A stretch of DNA of 64,000 nt, taken from assembly GCF_026410305.1 (NCBI RefSeq), contig NZ_JAPMLQ010000002.1, forward strand, positions 434,001-498,000, read 5' to 3'. Below are positions 56,130-64,000 of this stretch, piece by piece (the stretch's first letter is position 1; every line of letters starts with the position of its first letter). Below the pieces are notes generated by a model. It worked only from the letters and a program-made list of their open reading frames with translations. It did no database searches and had not been told where the DNA came from. The DNA comes from Sulfitobacter sp. F26204. GTDB lineage: Bacteria; Pseudomonadota; Alphaproteobacteria; Rhodobacterales; Rhodobacteraceae. A program made the translations under genes and the position numbers.

Positions 56130-57434
56130 TTAGATTCCCAGCCGATCCCGCATGGCATACCAGCTCATCGCGAGGGTCAAGAGCGGTGTGCGCAGGGCGC
56201 TACCGCCAGGAAAGGCTGGCGTCGGGATCAGCGACATGGTGTCAAAGCCGTCGCTGTCGCCTTGAATCGCGCGTGCCATCAGCATGCCTGCATGTGTAGC
56301 GGTGCCGACACCGTGCCCGGAATATCCAGAAGCAGACAGAATGTTTCGTCCGACCCGCGCCATATAGGGGAGCCGTTTCATCGTGATGGCCAATGTGCCG
56401 CCCCAAGCATAGTCGATCTTGACGTTTTTGAGTTGGGGAAACACCACTGACATCGGCTTGCGCACCTTGGCTGCGATGTCGATGGGAAATTTGTAACCAT
56501 AGGTTTCGCCCCCCCCAAACAGCAGCCGTCCGTCGTGGGACATGCGGAAATAATTTACGACAAAACGGCTGTCGGCGACGGCCACGTCACGGGGTAAAAC
56601 GTCTTTGACACGATCGCCCAAAGGCTCAGTTGCCACGATAAAATTGTTGATGGGCATGACCCGGGCCGCGACACTTCTGTTCAACCCGCCAAGATAGCCG
56701 TTACAACCCAGAATAACATGTTTTGCCATCACGTGCCCGGCGTCGGTCTGTATCCTGGCCTGTTCACCTTCCTCGATGTGATGGACGGCGGTTGCTTCGA
56801 AAATCCGTACACCGGCGTCACGTGCGGCCCGCGCCAGACCCAGAGCATAGTTCAAGGGATGCAAATGCGCCGCCCCCAAATCAAGAAAGCCACCCAGATA
56901 GTCAGGTGAAGGGCAAACCGATTGTAAGGCGGCATGATCCAGGGTTTCGATCTGGTCATATCGGTAACGTGTGCGTAGGAAATCGGCGTATTCATGGATA
57001 TGGGCAAGATCACCCTGGGTGGAAGCGGTCCAGGCGATACCGGGTTTCAAGTGGCAGTCAATCTTGTGTTTTGCAATCAGGTCCTTTGCCAGCGTGACAG
57101 CCTCAAGGCCCATGTTCCACAGCTTGGCGGCATGTGCTTCTCCTGCCATCCGCTCTAGCTGTTTCTGCTCCACCCGTTGCCCGTTGCCCAGTTGTCCGCC
57201 ATTGCGGCCGGACGCGCCGAAACCGACCCGTTGCGCTTCAAGCAGGACCACGTCGCGCCCCGCTTCAGCCAGATGCAGGGCAGCGACCAGTCCGGTATAT
57301 CCGCCGCCAACGACACATACATCCGCTTTGATTGCGCCTTTCAGAGGCGCAAAGCGGTCCAAAGGTGCGGCAGTGGCCGCATACCAACTGTCCGGATATT
57401 GGCCACGTTTGTCATTCGAATAAAGCAGGTTCAT
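56130..57434 (-). CDS. puuB: FAD-dependent oxidase, gamma-glutamylputrescine oxidase-like
   Basis: A 434-residue D-amino-acid-oxidase-fold enzyme. The FAD loop is VCVVGGGYTGLVAALHLAEAG near residue 40, starting GGGYTG; a further GFGASGRNGGQLGNGQR segment is typical of the PuuB/OrdL group. In the Puu pathway this step oxidises gamma-glutamylputrescine to its aldehyde. It follows the second ligase gene by 3 bases and is the last gene of the operon. The actual amine is not shown by the sequence. Confidence 0.85.
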   Translation of the reverse strand: MNLLYSNDKRGQYPDSWYAATAAPLDRFAPLKGAIKADVCVVGGGYTGLVAALHLAEAGRDVVLLEAQRVGFGASGRNGGQLGNGQRVEQKQLERMAGEAHAAKLWNMGLEAVTLAKDLIAKHKIDCHLKPGIAWTASTQGDLAHIHEYADFLRTRYRYDQIETLDHAALQSVCPSPDYLGGFLDLGAAHLHPLNYALGLARAARDAGVRIFEATAVHHIEEGEQARIQTDAGHVMAKHVILGCNGYLGGLNRSVAARVMPINNFIVATEPLGDRVKDVLPRDVAVADSRFVVNYFRMSHDGRLLFGGGETYGYKFPIDIAAKVRKPMSVVFPQLKNVKIDYAWGGTLAITMKRLPYMARVGRNILSASGYSGHGVGTATHAGMLMARAIQGDSDGFDTMSLIPTPAFPGGSALRTPLLTLAMSWYAMRDRLGI

Positions 57435-57437
57435 GTG

Positions 57438-58796
57438 TCAGACGTTCAGCAGCAGATGCTCGCGCTCCCAGGGCGAGATCACATGAAGGAATTCGTCGTA
57501 TTCGGTGCGTTTGACGATGGCGTAGACACGGGCAAACTCAGGACCCAGAACCTCATGTAATGCGGTGGCTTCTTCAAATATATCAAGCGCCTCGCCCAGT
57601 ACATGCGGGATGTCGCCATCTCCGTCATAGGCGTCGCCCTTGAAATGTTCGGCGGGGTCTTTGGCTTCCATCAGACCGAGATAGCCGCAGGCCAATGATG
57701 CCGCGATGGCCAGATAGGGATTGCAATCCATCCCGGCAAGGCGGTTCTCGACGCGACGCGCGCGAGGGTTGGAAAGCGGCACACGGATGCCCGTGGTGCG
57801 GTTGTCATAGCCCCATTCCAGGTTGATCGGCGCGGCGTGATCTTTGACATAGCGGCGATAGCTGTTCACATAGGGTGCGATCACCGCCAAAGCGCTTGGC
57901 ATATGGTTTTGAAGACCTGCGATGAAATGTCTGAATGCGGTCGTTTCACCGCCTTTGGCATCAGAAAAGATGTTTTTCCCGGTCTTGAGGTCCAAGATAG
58001 AGTGGTGGATGTGCATGGCAGAACCGGGTTCATCTGCGATCGGCTTGGCCATGAAGGTCGCATAGCATTCGTGGCGCATCGCGGCTTCGCGGATCAAACG
58101 CTTGAAGAAGAACACCTCATCGGCAAGATCTACCGGATCCCCGTGCATCAGGTTGATTTCAAGCTGGCCTGCGCCCCCTTCCTGCGTGATACCGTCGATC
58201 TCGAACCCCTGCGCTTCGGCGAAATCATAGATGTCGTCGATCACGGGGCCGAATTCGTCCACGGCGGTCATCGAATAGGCCTGTCGGGCGGCGGCGGGGC
58301 GCCCCGAGCGGCCGATCATCGGCTTGATCTCCTGCGCCGGGTCAAGGTTGCGGGCAACCAGGAAAAACTCCATTTCCGGTGCAACCACTGGTTCCCAACC
58401 CTTGTCGCGGTAGAGTTGAACCACGCGTTTCAACACGTTGCGGGGCGAGTATCCGACCGGATTGTCGTGACGGTCATAGGCGTCGTGAATGACTTGCAAG
58501 GTCCAGTCGCCGGTCCAGGGTGCGGCGGTGGCGGTGCTCATGTCCGGCTTCAGGACCATGTCCTTTTCGGTAAAGCCTTCCTCTCCGGCGGCTTCGCTCC
58601 AGTCCCCGGTAATGGTTTGGTAAAAGATGCTGTCGGGCAGATGGAAAAATTTCTGCCTTGAAAATTTTGAGGCAGGCACCGCTTTACCACGCGCAATTCC
58701 GGGCAAATCGGAAATGATGCATTCTACTTCGTCCAGCCGCCTGCCTTCGAGATATTCCTGCGCTGCGTTGGGCAGGTCTTTGATCCAATCGGCCAT
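57438..58796 (-). CDS. puuA: Glutamine-synthetase-family ligase (PuuA-like), copy 2
   Basis: A 452-residue GS-fold enzyme expected to attach glutamate to an amine using ATP. GS features are present: VVAPEMEFFLV (metal Glu), QEGGAGQLEINL, GSAMHIHHSIL (metal His) and NRTTGIRVP. It lacks the glutamine-synthetase adenylation region. The first ligase gene (59483-60817) encodes a related but distinct protein. The start overlaps the amidotransferase stop by one base. Gamma-glutamylputrescine synthetase is the closest known role. Confidence 0.87.
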   Translation of the reverse strand: MADWIKDLPNAAQEYLEGRRLDEVECIISDLPGIARGKAVPASKFSRQKFFHLPDSIFYQTITGDWSEAAGEEGFTEKDMVLKPDMSTATAAPWTGDWTLQVIHDAYDRHDNPVGYSPRNVLKRVVQLYRDKGWEPVVAPEMEFFLVARNLDPAQEIKPMIGRSGRPAAARQAYSMTAVDEFGPVIDDIYDFAEAQGFEIDGITQEGGAGQLEINLMHGDPVDLADEVFFFKRLIREAAMRHECYATFMAKPIADEPGSAMHIHHSILDLKTGKNIFSDAKGGETTAFRHFIAGLQNHMPSALAVIAPYVNSYRRYVKDHAAPINLEWGYDNRTTGIRVPLSNPRARRVENRLAGMDCNPYLAIAASLACGYLGLMEAKDPAEHFKGDAYDGDGDIPHVLGEALDIFEEATALHEVLGPEFARVYAIVKRTEYDEFLHVISPWEREHLLLNV

Positions 58797-59473
58797 CAGG
58801 CCCTCTCTTTCTTGAAAAAATCTCTCATTTTCTTTGCAACGGATGTGGTGTCTAGTGGGGTGTTCAGGCGCTCCATCGCGGTGGCAAGCTGATCTTCTGG
58901 TACCAGCCCCTTGCCGCGAAATTTTATCAATGCTTCGATAAAATCATGATCGTATTCCGGATGCGGCTGGATTGTCCAAAACCGGTCGCCGTAGAGCAGG
59001 GCAGCATTGGCACAAAAATCAGTTGAGCCGATCACCTTTGCCGTTTGCGGTTTTTCGACGACCTGATCCTGATGCCAGGCATTAATTGCCACGGATTCGC
59101 CGTCCAGCGTGTAATCGACGGCACCGACCGACCAACCGCCCGCAAATTTCTCGACCTTGCCGCCCATGGCCTGTGCGATGATCTGGTGGCCGAAACAGAC
59201 GCCGATCATGGGAATGTGGGCGTCGTAACTCGCGCGAATGAACTGTTCGAGCGGGGGAATCCAGGGATGATCCTCATAGGCACCATGTTTGCTGCCCGTG
59301 ATCAGCCAGCCATCAGCATCTGTGACGCTATCGGGCAATTCGCCGTCTACAACAGACCAATATTGATAGGTGAAACCGTCGTCACCCAGAAGGTGGCGGA
59401 AATAGGTGCCATAATGACCGTTTTGAGCGAGTTCTTCGGGTGGGTTCCCCGTGATGAGGATGCCGATTTTCAT
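58796..59473 (-). CDS. Class I glutamine amidotransferase-like hydrolase
   Basis: A 225-residue protein with the class I GATase triad: Cys93 (GVCFGHQIIA), His171 and Glu173 (IQPHPEYD). In context it would hydrolyse the gamma-glutamyl product of the pathway, as PuuD does, although PuuD belongs to another family (C26) and this one reads more like a GMP-synthase-type amidotransferase domain. It is sandwiched between two ligase genes with a 9-base gap and a one-base overlap, so it is clearly part of the same unit. Confidence 0.85.
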   Translation of the reverse strand: MKIGILITGNPPEELAQNGHYGTYFRHLLGDDGFTYQYWSVVDGELPDSVTDADGWLITGSKHGAYEDHPWIPPLEQFIRASYDAHIPMIGVCFGHQIIAQAMGGKVEKFAGGWSVGAVDYTLDGESVAINAWHQDQVVEKPQTAKVIGSTDFCANAALLYGDRFWTIQPHPEYDHDFIEALIKFRGKGLVPEDQLATAMERLNTPLDTTSVAKKMRDFFKKERA

Positions 59474-59482
59474 GGAATGTCC

Positions 59483-60817
59483 TTACACGGTTTCGAGATA
59501 AATTTCGACCTGCTCTTCGCGGCTGAGCTCGGCCATATCGCGCAGTTCCTGACGTTTGGTCATCACCAGATTGCGAATCAGATCGGCAGGAAAGATGCGC
59601 GCGACTGCGGGATCCTTTTCAAACAGATCAATCGCGGTTTGCCAATCGCCGGGGATCTGGGGCAGGTCGGCTGCATAGGCATTGCCGGTGATCGGAGCGG
59701 GGGGAAAGACAGCGTCTTCGATCCCGTTAATGGCGGCACCAAGAACGGCTGTCAGCATCAGATAGGGATTCACGTCACCGCCTGCCACGCGATGTTCGAT
59801 CCGCCGTGCCTTGGGGTTTCCCGAGGGGATGCGGATGGACGAGGTGCGGTTTTCATAAGCCCAGCACACGCTTGTCGGTGCATGGGCATCAGGTACGATG
59901 CGATCATAACTATTGGCGTGCGGGGCAAAGATCAGACCCGAGCCTGCCATTGCTTCCAGACATCCGGCAACAGCATGGCGTAGTATATCGGTGCCTTCGG
60001 GGCCGCCATTGTCGAAAACGTTGTTGCCGTATTCATCCAGAATAGAGAAATGCATGTGCAATCCGTTCCCTGCATAGTCGGGATAGGGTTTTGCCATGAA
60101 ACTGGCCGCGAACCCGTGTTTGCGCGCGAGGCCTTTTACCAGCATCTTGAACAACCAGGCATCATCGGCCGCCCGCAGTGCATCGTCACAATGCATCAAA
60201 TTGATCTCGAACTGTCCGAGGCCTGCTTCGGAGATTGCGGTATCGGCGGGAATGTCCATTTCCTCGCAGGCGTCATAAAGCTCTGTAAAAAAGGTATCGA
60301 ACTGATCCAATGCCCGCATGGACAGAATGTCACCTGCTTGGCGGCGTTTGCCGGATCGCGGCGAGGGTGGAACCTGTAGTTTGCGCCCTGAATCGTCGAT
60401 GAGAAAAAATTCCAGTTCAACGGCGCAGACCGGTGTCAGTCCGCGCGCCTTGAATCTTTTCAAAACAGCGTTCAACGCGTGCCGTGGATCACCGGCAAAA
60501 GGGCGGCCGTCATCGTGATACATCCAGATCGGTAACAGGGCCGTGGGTGCTTCAAGCCAGGGCATAGGCATGAAACCGCGTTCCGTCGCCTTGAGCACGC
60601 CGTCCTTGTCGCCGCTTTCCATCACGAGGGGGCTGTCCTCAATATCCTCGCCCCAAATGTCGAGGTTCAGTACGGAAAAGGGAAACCGCGTTCCGTCTTC
60701 CAATGCCTTGTCTGCGAATCGTGTTGGAATGCGTTTGCCACGCGGCTGGCCATTAAGGTCAGCAGCGGCCACCCTGACAGAGCGGACGTTTGGATTTTTG
60801 CGTAGCCAATTGTTCAT
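59483..60817 (-). CDS. Glutamine-synthetase-family ligase (PuuA-like), copy 1
   Basis: A 444-residue GS-fold ligase. It has VCAVELEFFLI (metal Glu), SEAGLGQFEINLMH, GNGLHMHFSIL (metal His) and ENRTSSIRIP. It starts at ATG 60817 (MNNWLRKNPN); an in-frame start at 60880 is less likely. Two such ligases in one operon suggest two amine substrates, two steps or a hetero-oligomer; the sequence does not decide. Confidence 0.86.
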   Translation of the reverse strand: MNNWLRKNPNVRSVRVAAADLNGQPRGKRIPTRFADKALEDGTRFPFSVLNLDIWGEDIEDSPLVMESGDKDGVLKATERGFMPMPWLEAPTALLPIWMYHDDGRPFAGDPRHALNAVLKRFKARGLTPVCAVELEFFLIDDSGRKLQVPPSPRSGKRRQAGDILSMRALDQFDTFFTELYDACEEMDIPADTAISEAGLGQFEINLMHCDDALRAADDAWLFKMLVKGLARKHGFAASFMAKPYPDYAGNGLHMHFSILDEYGNNVFDNGGPEGTDILRHAVAGCLEAMAGSGLIFAPHANSYDRIVPDAHAPTSVCWAYENRTSSIRIPSGNPKARRIEHRVAGGDVNPYLMLTAVLGAAINGIEDAVFPPAPITGNAYAADLPQIPGDWQTAIDLFEKDPAVARIFPADLIRNLVMTKRQELRDMAELSREEQVEIYLETV

Positions 60818-60921
60818 AACACACCATTTTGTCGGTGGGCCATACGGTCTGGCGCTTCCCGTCAGGGGCGCCACAACCATCCGTCGCCCACGCGCCGGAT
60901 AATTTGATCAAATCTTGGATA

Positions 60922-61728
60922 CTACCGGATAAGATTGGGACGCAAGCGTAATTTTTTGCGTTGCTCCTGTGGCAGGTGCCGGTTCAACCGCCGGTTAACC
61001 GCACCAAACACTCCGATGATCACAAGCGTCAGCAGGATGAAATAGCCGGCCAGGATCGGGTACGGGATAAAGGGGTTGAAGGTTTTGTCGGCGAAATAGC
61101 TGGCATAGTATAGTGCATCGCCACGTTGTTGGCGGGCGGGAAAACCACTGAAAAATACCAATGTCGTGGCATGAAACAGAAAAATTGCCTCATTGGTGTA
61201 GGCGGGCCAAGCAAGGCGCAGCATGGTGGGCCAGATCACCCGCTTGAAACGCGACCAGCCAGATAATCCATAGGCATCAGCGGCCTCTACGTCGCCCTTG
61301 GGAATTGACTGCAAGGCACCATAGAAAATTTCACCCGTATAGGCCGCCGTGTTCAGAAACAGTACGATCAACGCGCCGAGCCATGCCGCGGAAAAAGCGT
61401 CAAAGAGGGCTGATTGTTGTTTCAATGCAAGAAACAGAAAGTAGCCAAAGAAGAACTGGATAAACAGCGGTGATCCCCGGAATAGAAAGATGAACCAAGC
61501 TGCAGGTTTGTGTAACAGGGGGTTGCTGCTGGCCTTACCCGCACCCAAAGCGGTGGCCAGCACGAAACCAAAGGCAAGGGCGAAAACACCGAAATAGACG
61601 TTCCAGATCATACCGGAACCGATCAGCGTTACTTGTTCGCAGAGGGTGAAACCTTCGCGCGGCAGCAGGCGTTCGCCATATCCCAGCGAGCGCAGACCGT
61701 AATCCTGAATGGTTTGAATACAACTCAC
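60922..61728 (-). CDS. Polar amino acid-type ABC permease, second subunit
   Basis: A 268-residue inner-membrane permease with about five transmembrane segments and the cytoplasmic EAA-type loop around GDVEAADAYGLSGWSRFKR. It pairs with the permease encoded just upstream and overlaps it by 4 bases (ATGA). With the binding protein and ATPase it forms an importer of the HisM/GlnP family, here probably for the amine or its derivative metabolised by the downstream genes. Confidence 0.9.
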   Translation of the reverse strand: MSCIQTIQDYGLRSLGYGERLLPREGFTLCEQVTLIGSGMIWNVYFGVFALAFGFVLATALGAGKASSNPLLHKPAAWFIFLFRGSPLFIQFFFGYFLFLALKQQSALFDAFSAAWLGALIVLFLNTAAYTGEIFYGALQSIPKGDVEAADAYGLSGWSRFKRVIWPTMLRLAWPAYTNEAIFLFHATTLVFFSGFPARQQRGDALYYASYFADKTFNPFIPYPILAGYFILLTLVIIGVFGAVNRRLNRHLPQEQRKKLRLRPNLIR

Positions 61729-62606
61729 GCGGCTTTCCTTTGCGCTTCGCCGCCGGTCGTTGCCTGGCCGCGGGTCAGCCGCGACATCAATCGGTCCAAA
61801 ACCAATTCAGACAGGCGCGTGAACGCCAGATAAAACACCAGTAACACGAGGAAGTAATAAACCCGCCAATCACCATGGGGATAGTCGGTAAATCGAGGAG
61901 TCTTGGCCGCGCCCAAATCACGTGCCCAATAAACGATGTCTTCGACACCGAGCAGGAACAGGAGCGGCGTTGCCTTGATAAGCACCATCCAGAGGTTGGA
62001 CAGGCCGGGCAGGGCGTAGACCCACATTTGAGGCACTGTTATGCGCCAGAAAGTCTGTCGTCGCGTCATGCCATAGGCCTCGGCGGTCTCTACCTGAGAG
62101 CGTGGCACTGCCTGCATGGCTCCATACAGGACATTGGCAGCGAAAGCGCCGAAAACAATGGCAAAGGTAAGAACAGCAAGGGAAAATCCGTAGACCTCGT
62201 GCACCCATTGCGGAGAATTGCCAAGCGGCATCTTTGCCGCCTGACAGACCAGAAAATCGCTGCCCTGTCGAATTGGCTCATCCCAGTCCGGGCATTTGAA
62301 TTTATGGCGCAGATATTCGAAACCCTGATCCAGTGCGATCACGAAAAACAGGAAAAACGCAATATCGGGTACGCCGCGGACGACTGCGATATAGCCTTTG
62401 CCGAACCAGCGCAGTGGGGCGTTGCGGGCACGTGCCGCCATTGCACCGCCGAACCCAAAGGCAAGGGCAGTCGGGGCGGTAATCGCCAGCAAGAGCAACA
62501 CCGTTCCAAAAGCGCCATAAAACGCCAGATGCTTGCCAGTGGTCAGATAACAGCCGAGCCATATCAGCCCTTCAAGCGAAGGCGGATCGATACAATACTC
62601 AGGCAT
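61725..62606 (-). CDS. Polar amino acid-type ABC permease, first subunit
   Basis: A 293-residue permease with about five or six transmembrane segments. Its EAA-type loop lies around SQVETAEAYGMTRRQTFWR. An extra loop (RHKFKCPDWDEPIRQGSDF) between the early helices makes it longer than its partner. It starts 70 bases downstream of the binding-protein stop, after a hairpin with a T-run, so its expression may be lower than that of the binding protein. Confidence 0.9.
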   Translation of the reverse strand: MPEYCIDPPSLEGLIWLGCYLTTGKHLAFYGAFGTVLLLLAITAPTALAFGFGGAMAARARNAPLRWFGKGYIAVVRGVPDIAFFLFFVIALDQGFEYLRHKFKCPDWDEPIRQGSDFLVCQAAKMPLGNSPQWVHEVYGFSLAVLTFAIVFGAFAANVLYGAMQAVPRSQVETAEAYGMTRRQTFWRITVPQMWVYALPGLSNLWMVLIKATPLLFLLGVEDIVYWARDLGAAKTPRFTDYPHGDWRVYYFLVLLVFYLAFTRLSELVLDRLMSRLTRGQATTGGEAQRKAA

Positions 62607-62639
62607 TGTGTTCTTTGGGTGTGTGGGTGCGGGTCATGG

Positions 62640-62667
62640 AAAAAAGGGCGGACCTGGCGGTCCGCCC
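62640..62667 (-). terminator. Hairpin with T-run between binding protein and permeases
   Basis: On the minus strand GGGCGGAC, a 6-base loop and GTCCGCCC are followed by TTTTTT (62640-62645). It begins 9 bases after the binding-protein stop. Such partial terminators commonly raise the ratio of binding protein to permease in ABC operons. Confidence 0.85.
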
Positions 62668-62676
62668 CAAGATCAT

Positions 62677-63414
62677 TTATTCAAAGGTCTTGGCGTCTTC
62701 GCCAAACCATTTGATGATCAATTCGTTCAATGTCCCGTCTTCTTTCATCGAAGTGATGGCAGTGTTGAACTTTTCTTTCAGCTCTGTGTCGCTTTCGCGC
62801 AGGCCAATGCCGATGCCGCCGCCCAATGGGACATCATCACCAGCGAAAACCAGTTCTCCGCCTGATTCCTCAACCGTAGGGACCAGAGCATCCTTGTCTG
62901 CAAACACGGCATCTGCTTCACCAGACATCACTGCCGCAATCGTGTCATCATAGGTTGCGAATTCCAACAGGGTCGCACCTGATTCTGCGACGTGACCGGC
63001 CTGGATCGTGCTGGTCTGTGCAGCGACCACGCCACCAGTCAGATCGGCACCTTCCGATTTTGCGGCATATGCAGAGGCTGCTGGTGGAAAATAGTTCTGG
63101 GTAAAGTCGATGACTTCGTCACGTTCATCGGTGATCGACATGCCCGCGATGATGGTGTCATAGTTTCCGGATGTCAGGTTTGGGATGATGCTGTCCCATT
63201 CGTTGGTGACCCATTCACATGTCAGTTCGGCACGTTTGCACAACTCATCTCCGACGGCGCGCTCGAAACCGTCGACTTCGCCGGCGTCATTCAAGAAGTT
63301 ATACGGAGGGTAGGCACCTTCGGTGCCCATACGGATGGTTTTTCCATGCCCGTCTGCCATTGCGAATGTAGCCGTCAGCGCCAGGGCCGCGGTGGTAAGG
63401 ATTAAAGATTTCAT
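62677..63414 (-). CDS. ABC transporter periplasmic binding protein (family 3)
   Basis: A 245-residue SBP_bac_3 protein. The signal peptide is MKSLILTTAALALTATFAMA. The mature start (IRMGTEGAYPPYNFLNDAG) and GFERAVGDELCKRA follow the family pattern for amino-acid or opine-like ligands; ITDERDEVIDFTQNYF is the usual hinge region. The exact ligand is not predictable, but the downstream ligases suggest an amine or amino acid. It lies 22 bases after the ATPase gene. Confidence 0.92.
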   Translation of the reverse strand: MKSLILTTAALALTATFAMADGHGKTIRMGTEGAYPPYNFLNDAGEVDGFERAVGDELCKRAELTCEWVTNEWDSIIPNLTSGNYDTIIAGMSITDERDEVIDFTQNYFPPAASAYAAKSEGADLTGGVVAAQTSTIQAGHVAESGATLLEFATYDDTIAAVMSGEADAVFADKDALVPTVEESGGELVFAGDDVPLGGGIGIGLRESDTELKEKFNTAITSMKEDGTLNELIIKWFGEDAKTFE

Positions 63415-63436
63415 ATTTTGTACTCCCTTGGTTTTG

Positions 63437-64000
63437 TTACGTTGCGAGGGTTGCAGATAGAAACCCGCGCAGGCGTTCGGATTCGGGCGCGCCGAACAAT
63501 TTGTCCGGTGCCCCTTGTTCTTCGATCAGGCCTTGATGCAGAAAAATGACGTGGTCAGACACGTCAGCGGCCAGTTTCATGTCGTGTGTTACAATGATCA
63601 TGGTGCGCCCTTCGGTTGCCAAATCCTTGATCACCTTGACGACTTCCTGTTCCAGTTCAGGATCCAGTGCCGAGGTCGGCTCATCAAACAGCAACGCTTC
63701 CGGTTCCATGCAAAGTGCGCGGGCAATCGCAGCGCGTTGTTGCTGTCCACCAGACAGTTGCGCCGGATAGACATCGCATTTGTCACCGATACCGACCTTT
63801 TCGAGATAGGCGCGCGCCGATTTCTCGACCTCCGCACGGTCACGGCGCAGTACGGTCAGGGGGGCCTCCATGACGTTTTGCAGGATCGTCATATGGGCCC
63901 ACAGATTGAACTGTTGAAACACCATCGACAGATTTGTGCGGATACGCAGCACCTGTTCCGGATCCGCGGGGCGGCGGTCGTGACCTGTACCCACCCAGGT
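63437..64000 (-). CDS. ABC transporter ATPase, N-terminus outside the window
   Basis: The last 187 residues of a polar-amino-acid-type ATPase. The frame is open to the window edge. The Q loop (VFQQFNLWAHMTILQNVMEA, read as VFQQFNLW), signature LSGGQQQRAAIARAL, Walker B LLFDEPTSALDPE and the switch His in IVTHDMKLA are present; Walker A lies outside. An ATG at 63994 is internal and not the start. It probably begins the operon or follows further genes to the right. Confidence 0.93.
   Translation of the reverse strand, partial: TWVGTGHDRRPADPEQVLRIRTNLSMVFQQFNLWAHMTILQNVMEAPLTVLRRDRAEVEKSARAYLEKVGIGDKCDVYPAQLSGGQQQRAAIARALCMEPEALLFDEPTSALDPELEQEVVKVIKDLATEGRTMIIVTHDMKLAADVSDHVIFLHQGLIEEQGAPDKLFGAPESERLRGFLSATLAT

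Overview
The window looks like a chromosomal segment of a Roseobacter-group (Rhodobacteraceae) alphaproteobacterium. The evidence is gene content and order: proS followed by lolC/lolD, a phaZ/phaC/phaP/phaR polyhydroxyalkanoate (PHA) locus, hdaA next to ppk1 and ppx, an FAD-dependent thymidylate synthase, an LdtR-type MarR regulator, SdhE, DUF1194 proteins, and a two-glutamine-synthetase amine operon. No rRNA, tRNA, CRISPR array, integrase or transposase was found. Both ends cut genes: methylmalonyl-CoA mutase on the left and an ABC ATPase on the right.

Layout. 0-5 kb: methylmalonyl-CoA mutase, a VOC protein, a TerB/DnaJ protein, an endonuclease/phosphatase-fold protein and a small exported protein. 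4.7-10.4 kb (minus): AI-2E-type permease, hdaA, ppk1, ppx. 10.5-17.6 kb: pepT, proS, DUF2937, lolC/E, lolD, an LDH2-type dehydrogenase and a c-type cytochrome. 17.6-21.6 kb (minus): a lipoprotein with HExxH, a thioesterase, a frameshifted AT-rich DUF3800 gene and parE. 21.8-33.2 kb: PAS histidine kinase plus single-domain receiver, LysR, MATE, aspartate aminotransferase, XRE, sdhE, LdtR-like, tandem DUF1194 proteins and gloA. 33.2-39.8 kb: a Slam-like outer-membrane barrel with its probable client lipoprotein, thyX, an AT-rich FRG-domain gene, and a cytochrome P450 preceded by 11-bp tandem repeats. 40-43 kb (minus): a bufferin-type RiPP operon. 43-51 kb: thrS and small metabolic or unknown genes, including an alpha/beta hydrolase with Ala at the nucleophile position. 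51-56 kb: PHA depolymerase, synthase, phasin and PhaR. 56-64 kb (minus): ABC transporter plus two glutamine-synthetase-like ligases, a class I amidotransferase and an FAD oxidase.

How the parts work together. The PHA block is a self-contained granule system: PhaR could repress the phasin promoter and its own gene through CTGC-N3-GCAG sites, one of which lies in the spacer between the phasin -35 and -10 elements. The right-end operon reads as uptake followed by gamma-glutamylation, oxidation and release of an amine. The bufferin genes are translationally coupled from bufB onward and probably make a copper-binding modified peptide. The Slam-like and lipoprotein genes overlap by one base and look like a dedicated surface-display pair.

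Limits. All calls come from reading the sequence and family knowledge. No search, alignment or folding program was run, and statements about base composition are visual.
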